Assembly: GCA_002796025.1 (NCBI GenBank)
Contig: PCVQ01000062.1
Span: 14,409 to 31,209 of the forward strand
DNA from: Candidatus Peregrinibacteria bacterium CG11_big_fil_rev_8_21_14_0_20_46_8
GTDB lineage: Bacteria > Patescibacteriota > Gracilibacteria > UBA1369 > UM-FILTER-53-11
Length of the DNA stretch: 16,801 nucleotides
Direction of reading: 5' to 3'
Below are positions 13,703 to 16,801 of this stretch, one piece after another (the first letter of the stretch is position 1; the number at the start of each line of letters is the position of its first letter). The notes below the pieces were generated by a model that saw only the letters and a program-made list of their open reading frames with translations, did not search any database and had not been told where the DNA came from. Both the position numbers and the translations under genes were made by a program.

Positions 13703-14038
13703 ATGAAGGACGACAGCGCACCAAAGAAGGTCGGCAAAAAGGTAGATAAGCTCATTATGGGTGTGATTTTGGGCGGAGCTATCGGTTCGGTGCTTGGTTT
13801 AACACTTGCGCCAAAGAAGGGTGAGGAGACTCGGAAGATCATTAAAGAAAAGAGCAGTGAGCTTTTTGAAAAGGGCAAAGAGGCGGGAGAGAACTTTGTT
13901 CGCGATAATAAGGAGACCTTTGAAGGTGCTAAATATCAGCTTGAAAAAGGTCGCAAAGGCGGCTTTTTTCGCTGGCTGTTTAATAGAAAAAAAAAGAGTA
14001 AGAATAAGCTGACGCACTACATTGACGACGAAAAGTAG
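13703..14038 (+). CDS. YtxH-like membrane-anchored protein (111 aa)
   Basis: From the ATG at 13703 it encodes 111 residues. After a basic start (MKDDSAPKKVGKKVDK) comes a Gly-rich membrane segment (about 17-38, LIMGVILGGAIGSVLGLTLA). The YtxH signature follows immediately: APKKGEETRKIIKEK. A long charged helix (about 45-90, containing LFEKGKEAGENFVRDN) leads to a strongly basic C-terminal cluster (RWLFNRKKKSKNK). YtxH-family proteins are small envelope proteins of unknown molecular function, some induced by stress. The gene ends just before the -10 box of the VanW-domain gene, 15 bp from its ATG, so the two are adjacent but each seems to have its own promoter. Cell-envelope role is inferred. 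Confidence 0.8.
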   Translation: MKDDSAPKKVGKKVDKLIMGVILGGAIGSVLGLTLAPKKGEETRKIIKEKSSELFEKGKEAGENFVRDNKETFEGAKYQLEKGRKGGFFRWLFNRKKKSKNKLTHYIDDEK

Positions 14039-14044
14039 TATACT
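14039..14044 (+). promoter_or_regulatory. Predicted -10 box of the VanW-domain gene
   Basis: TATACT directly follows the YtxH-like stop codon and ends 9 nt before the ATG at 14054. A TTGACG lies at 14022-14027, but only 11 bp upstream, too close for a standard -35. Confidence 0.5.
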
Positions 14045-14053
14045 GTACAGCCT

Positions 14054-15868
14054 ATGAGGAAAATCAGCGGCTTTGCTTTAGGAGTTGTGCTCGTTGCCGT
14101 AGTTGTTATGACGCTCGGCCTCGACTATGTGCGCCGTGCAGATTTAATTTTGCCTGCGACAACTTTTGCGGGAAATTCACTCGCATTTGTTCCTCGTACT
14201 GAGGCGGCTGAATTTGTTGCTCAGCGGCTCGATACTTTTTTGCATGGCGAAATTACTATTGCAGCCCGCGGCGAGGTTAAGACCACAACATTAGAAGATC
14301 TTGGTGTCGATATCGATGTGCAAAAATTTGTGCAGCGCTTGCCGAGCGGTGCACAAATTTCAAATGCAGCGGTCATCGGCTATAGTTTGCAGCCCAAAAA
14401 GCTTGAGCCGCCTTTGAGTATAGATAAAGCGCAGCTTGTCCGTAAAATCCACGAACTTTTTCCCGGCATTCCACAATCACAAAATGCATATATAGTTAAT
14501 GACAATGGAAATATACGCGTTGTAGAAGGACATGCCGGAGTTGTACCGCGGGTCGATCAGCTGATGCAGGATATTCGTGCGCAAGCTGAGAATGTAGCTC
14601 ACGAGGAGCTCTTTGTTGCATTTGATGAGCATCCGCCGACTGTTTTTGCATCTGATCTTCTTGCCGTTCAGGATGAGCTGCTCGCGCATATTCCGCAGTC
14701 GCTTGTTCTTATCCAGGGGCGTCACCGCTGGAAGTTGCCGCTGCATGAACATCTCGACTGGATACACTTTGCACCTGCAAATTACGATCTCGTAGAAGGA
14801 ATGCTCCCCTTTTCTTTAACATTACGGGACGAAAAACTGGTGCAGTTTTTAGATGGCGATATTCGGGATTTACTCGAGTATGATCCTGAGGATGTCTCGC
14901 TGCAGGTGAATGAAGACTGGAAGCGCTCCGACGGCTCGCTTCACCGGGTTGTTATTACCGGCCATGGAGATAACGGCCAATATATTGATCGCGTTATACT
15001 TGAGCGCCGAATTCGGCGTGCACTTACGCTGGGACAAGAGGAGGTCGAGATTCCGACGGTAGTGGTGCCGGCACAAATTGCGATTGATCCGCAGCTTCAA
15101 AAGCTGGGCATAAAAGAACTTATTACGGTTGGGCATAGCCGTTTCGCCGGCTCCCCTGCCAACCGTCAGCACAATATCGCTGTAGGAATTTCAAAATATA
15201 ACGGTTTGGTTATTGCTCCTGGCGAGGTTTTTTCATTTAATAATAATTTGGGAGTTGTTGATGCGTCGACCGGTTACCGCAAAGAGTTGGTAATTAAAAA
15301 TGAGGGAACCATTCCTGAGTATGGCGGCGGTCTTTGCCAGGTTTCTACAACGTTGTATCGTGCTGCGCTTAACGGCGGTTTAGAAATCGTCGATCGTGCG
15401 CCTCACTCGTACGCAGTGACTTACTATTCGCAAGTTGGAGGTCATGGTATCGATGCAACTATTTATCCTCCCTACCGTGATTTTAAGTTTAGAAACAATA
15501 CCAATCACCACGTCATAATTCAGTCGTATGTTGAGGGAGTGAATGCATACTATAAATTTTATGGAACTTCAGACGGCCGCGAGGTTGTTTTGGACGGTCC
15601 ATATATCGGGAATCACCGTTCGGCACCGAGCCAGCCGGTACTTTTTGAAGATAGCGGTTTGTCTCCAGGACAAAAGGAGCAGGTTCAAAAGCCGGTTAAC
15701 GGCTTCGATGCAACGTGGTACCGCACTATTCGGTATGCCGACGGTACCGAAGAAAAAGAGACAATTTTTAGCCGCTATAATGCAGTTCCGGCAAAATTCC
15801 GGGTAGGTCCCGAAACCACTGCAGAAGCGGAGAATCAGGGTATTGTGCCCTCATTTGGCGGGATTTAA
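14054..15868 (+). CDS. VanW/YoaR-family cell-wall protein
   Basis: The 604-aa protein has one N-terminal membrane anchor (about 5-23, SGFALGVVLVAVVVMTLGL) and a large extracytoplasmic part. Residues about 30-340 contain repeated alpha/beta units like the putative peptidoglycan-binding domains of YoaR-type proteins (AAEFVAQRLDTFLHGEITI; VRKIHELFPGIPQSQNAYIV; LERRIRRALTLGQEEVEIP). The VanW domain follows (about 355-490), with SRFAGSPANRQHNIAVGISK, PGEVFSFNN, the diagnostic GGGLCQVSTTLYRAAL (near 423-438) and YPPYRDFKFRNNT. A tail with a G5-like segment ends in FSRYNAVPAKF. VanW itself lies in some vancomycin-resistance clusters, but its biochemical role is unknown; here a wall-associated function is likely, not resistance. 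It overlaps the convergent membrane gene by 18 bp. Confidence 0.9.
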   Translation: MRKISGFALGVVLVAVVVMTLGLDYVRRADLILPATTFAGNSLAFVPRTEAAEFVAQRLDTFLHGEITIAARGEVKTTTLEDLGVDIDVQKFVQRLPSGAQISNAAVIGYSLQPKKLEPPLSIDKAQLVRKIHELFPGIPQSQNAYIVNDNGNIRVVEGHAGVVPRVDQLMQDIRAQAENVAHEELFVAFDEHPPTVFASDLLAVQDELLAHIPQSLVLIQGRHRWKLPLHEHLDWIHFAPANYDLVEGMLPFSLTLRDEKLVQFLDGDIRDLLEYDPEDVSLQVNEDWKRSDGSLHRVVITGHGDNGQYIDRVILERRIRRALTLGQEEVEIPTVVVPAQIAIDPQLQKLGIKELITVGHSRFAGSPANRQHNIAVGISKYNGLVIAPGEVFSFNNNLGVVDASTGYRKELVIKNEGTIPEYGGGLCQVSTTLYRAALNGGLEIVDRAPHSYAVTYYSQVGGHGIDATIYPPYRDFKFRNNTNHHVIIQSYVEGVNAYYKFYGTSDGREVVLDGPYIGNHRSAPSQPVLFEDSGLSPGQKEQVQKPVNGFDATWYRTIRYADGTEEKETIFSRYNAVPAKFRVGPETTAEAENQGIVPSFGGI

Positions 15869-16372
15869 TTTTTTATAAAAAATTGAGACTGCTAACATAT
15901 AGAGAGATATAATCGCTGAAGCAGGTAAGAGCCATGCCAACCAGAATTCTCCATTATTTATATGTGGCCAGTTTAACAAATAAACGCTTAGGATCGTAAT
16001 GATAGAAAAAAGTACAGGAGAAGCGGAATATTGTAATTTTTGATTTTTAAAAATTGTAATAAGTTTAAGAAAAATTACTAATATTAATAAGGTTATGAAA
16101 AAAGAGTAACCATGAACCTCGTTTTCTTTTACTACGCCTTGATTATAAATATTAAATGCATTTAAAAGAATGAATGCATTGCCAACGTGCAGTACCCAAG
16201 CAATATGGCGTGCGTGCGTTTGAGAAAGCTCGATTTTGTGACTAACAATAAAGAATATAGTTAAAGTAATTGGCAATATAATCGGACTTAAGATCACGAA
16301 TAAAACAAATAATAAGCCCCCTGGTGTAATCCATCCACCACCGCCGCCAAAGGAAAGTAATACTATTCTCAT
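15851..16372 (-). CDS. Hypothetical low-GC multi-pass membrane protein (173 aa)
   Basis: The family is not recognised. The 173 residues hold about five hydrophobic segments (about 15-43, 57-73, 90-109, 117-133, 142-164). Near the N-terminus is a Gly run, LSFGGGGGWITPGG, which may form a flexible loop before the first helix. No catalytic motif is visible; the loops are short. GC content is about 30 %, with one stretch near 16021-16080 below 20 %, in sharp contrast to the VanW gene it meets. Its last 18 bp overlap the end of that gene on the other strand, and it ends in UGA. A TATAAT box that overlaps the stop of the TPR gene ends 6 nt before the ATG. Its composition suggests acquisition or relaxed constraint. 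Confidence 0.6.
   Translation of the reverse strand: MRIVLLSFGGGGGWITPGGLLFVLFVILSPIILPITLTIFFIVSHKIELSQTHARHIAWVLHVGNAFILLNAFNIYNQGVVKENEVHGYSFFITLLILVIFLKLITIFKNQKLQYSASPVLFSIITILSVYLLNWPHINNGEFWLAWLLPASAIISLYMLAVSIFYKKLNPAK
15867..15884. terminator. Perfect 18-bp A/T palindrome at a convergent junction (possible bidirectional terminator)
   Basis: AATTTTTTATAAAAAATT equals its own reverse complement. It covers the last two bases of the VanW gene stop codon and lies within the 3' coding end of the 173-aa gene. It would give T-runs on both strands, but it has no GC stem, so a classical intrinsic terminator is not shown. Confidence 0.3.
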
Positions 16373-16378
16373 AACAAT

Positions 16379-16384
16379 ATTATA
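16379..16384 (-). promoter_or_regulatory. Predicted -10 box of the 173-aa membrane gene
   Basis: A perfect TATAAT on the minus strand overlaps the TPR gene stop codon and ends 6 nt before the ATG at 16372. The spacing is the shortest of the set and the -35 is weak. Read-through from the TPR gene is an alternative. Confidence 0.4.
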
Positions 16385-16801
16385 GTTTATTCACTTGCGA
16401 AACCTCCGTCTCTTTCTCCAGCGCTTCAATATTTTGCTTCACTTCCTCATTATACGGCTCCTTTTCCGCAACTTTTTTTAGGTTTTTGTGAGCCCGCTCC
16501 ACATTGCCGGTAAGCTGATGTATATCGGTGAGAAGTTTTTTGTAATCGGCGTTGGCCGGTGCCATGTTATGAGCCTTCTCAAAATATACTTCCGCAGCTT
16601 CGAAGTTCCCCAGTTCATAGTAGATTTGTCCGATGCTCACAAAGCGGCTCGCCTTTGTCGAGTCTAGCTTTACGGCATTTTCGTAAGCGCCGATTGCATC
16701 GTGTAATTTGCCTTGATTGTATAAGCAACGGCCGTAGTTACAGTAGTAGCTCGCCTCTTTTTGTGTAATTGAAAATAGTTTCCGATACAGCATTTCTGCT
16801 T
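16380..16801 (-). CDS. Tetratricopeptide-repeat (TPR) protein, C-terminal part, cut by the window edge
   Basis: At least 139 residues are visible on the minus strand. The frame is open through the right edge (AEM before the first visible Met), and the edge falls inside a repeat helix, so the Met at 16793 is internal. Three TPR units can be read. One contains YYCNYGRCLYNQGKLHDAI, with AYENAVKLD as its second helix. The next contains RFVSIGQIYYELGNFEAAEV with YFEKAHNMAPANAD. The last is a shorter unit, LLTDIHQLTGNVERAHK with NLKKVAEKEP. A charged tail with EVKQNIEALEKETE follows. TPRs are protein-binding scaffolds, so the partner cannot be told. Any membrane anchor or enzymatic domain would lie upstream, outside the window. 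It ends 8 bp before the 173-aa gene. Confidence 0.85.
   Translation of the reverse strand, partial: AEMLYRKLFSITQKEASYYCNYGRCLYNQGKLHDAIGAYENAVKLDSTKASRFVSIGQIYYELGNFEAAEVYFEKAHNMAPANADYKKLLTDIHQLTGNVERAHKNLKKVAEKEPYNEEVKQNIEALEKETEVSQVNKL

Noticed and set aside
14054..15868. VanW protein as evidence of a vancomycin-resistance cluster
   Set aside because: No vanHAX, vanS/vanR or D-Ala ligase genes are nearby; VanW/YoaR-domain proteins are widespread wall proteins.
1..16801. UGA read as Gly (Gracilibacteria/Absconditabacteria code)
   Set aside because: lipA, the DoxX-like gene and the 173-aa gene end naturally at UGA, and no conserved protein contains in-frame UGA at Gly positions.
1..16801. 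CRISPR arrays, insertion sequences, phage genes or integration sites
   Set aside because: No regularly spaced repeats, transposase, integrase or terminal inverted repeats were seen on either strand.

Overview
The window (16.8 kb, roughly 45-50 % GC over most genes) reads as a compact chromosome segment from a bacterium with a small, densely packed genome. It holds about 20 protein genes with gaps of 0-115 bp, and no rRNA, tRNA, CRISPR array or transposon was found. The mix of RNase Y, a VanW/YoaR-type wall protein, a YtxH-like anchor, a stand-alone LPG_synthase_TM protein and many short orphan proteins fits the Patescibacteria (CPR). This is an inference; no marker gene is present. UGA acts as a normal stop here (lipA, the DoxX-like gene, the 173-aa membrane gene), which argues against the UGA-recoding Gracilibacteria/Absconditabacteria.

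Layout. (1) 1-4432, minus strand: a lipoate/2-oxoacid dehydrogenase cluster read in the order lipA, E1 alpha, E1 beta, 69-aa orphan, 190-aa orphan, E2 (E2 runs off the left edge). LipA would make the lipoyl group carried by E2, and E1 alpha/beta would load acyl units onto it. No E3 or LipB is visible. (2) 4502-5755, plus: a 77-aa orphan and a DoxX-like membrane protein. (3) 5758-7922, minus: a nucleotide-sugar dehydrogenase translationally coupled to an LPG_synthase_TM-type membrane protein, probably for envelope glycans. (4) 7976-9310: a small membrane protein and a convergent putative exported protein. (5) 9423-12180, plus: cysteine desulfurase and RNase Y. (6) 12278-12691, minus: a low-GC orphan, possibly a toxin-type nuclease. 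(7) 12768-15868, plus: a thioredoxin-reductase-like flavoprotein with an altered NAD(P)H site, a YtxH-like protein and a VanW-domain protein. (8) 15851-16801, minus: a low-GC membrane protein and a TPR protein that runs off the right edge.

The most striking feature is regulatory. For about 15 of the 19 genes whose starts are visible, a TANNNT box (TATAAT, TATACT, TAGACT and similar) ends 6-10 nt before the start codon, and usually no Shine-Dalgarno sequence is seen. Several boxes have a TTGNNN -35 element 16-18 bp upstream. This predicts mostly leaderless mRNAs, with each gene carrying its own promoter even inside apparent operons. The boxes also decide several start codons.
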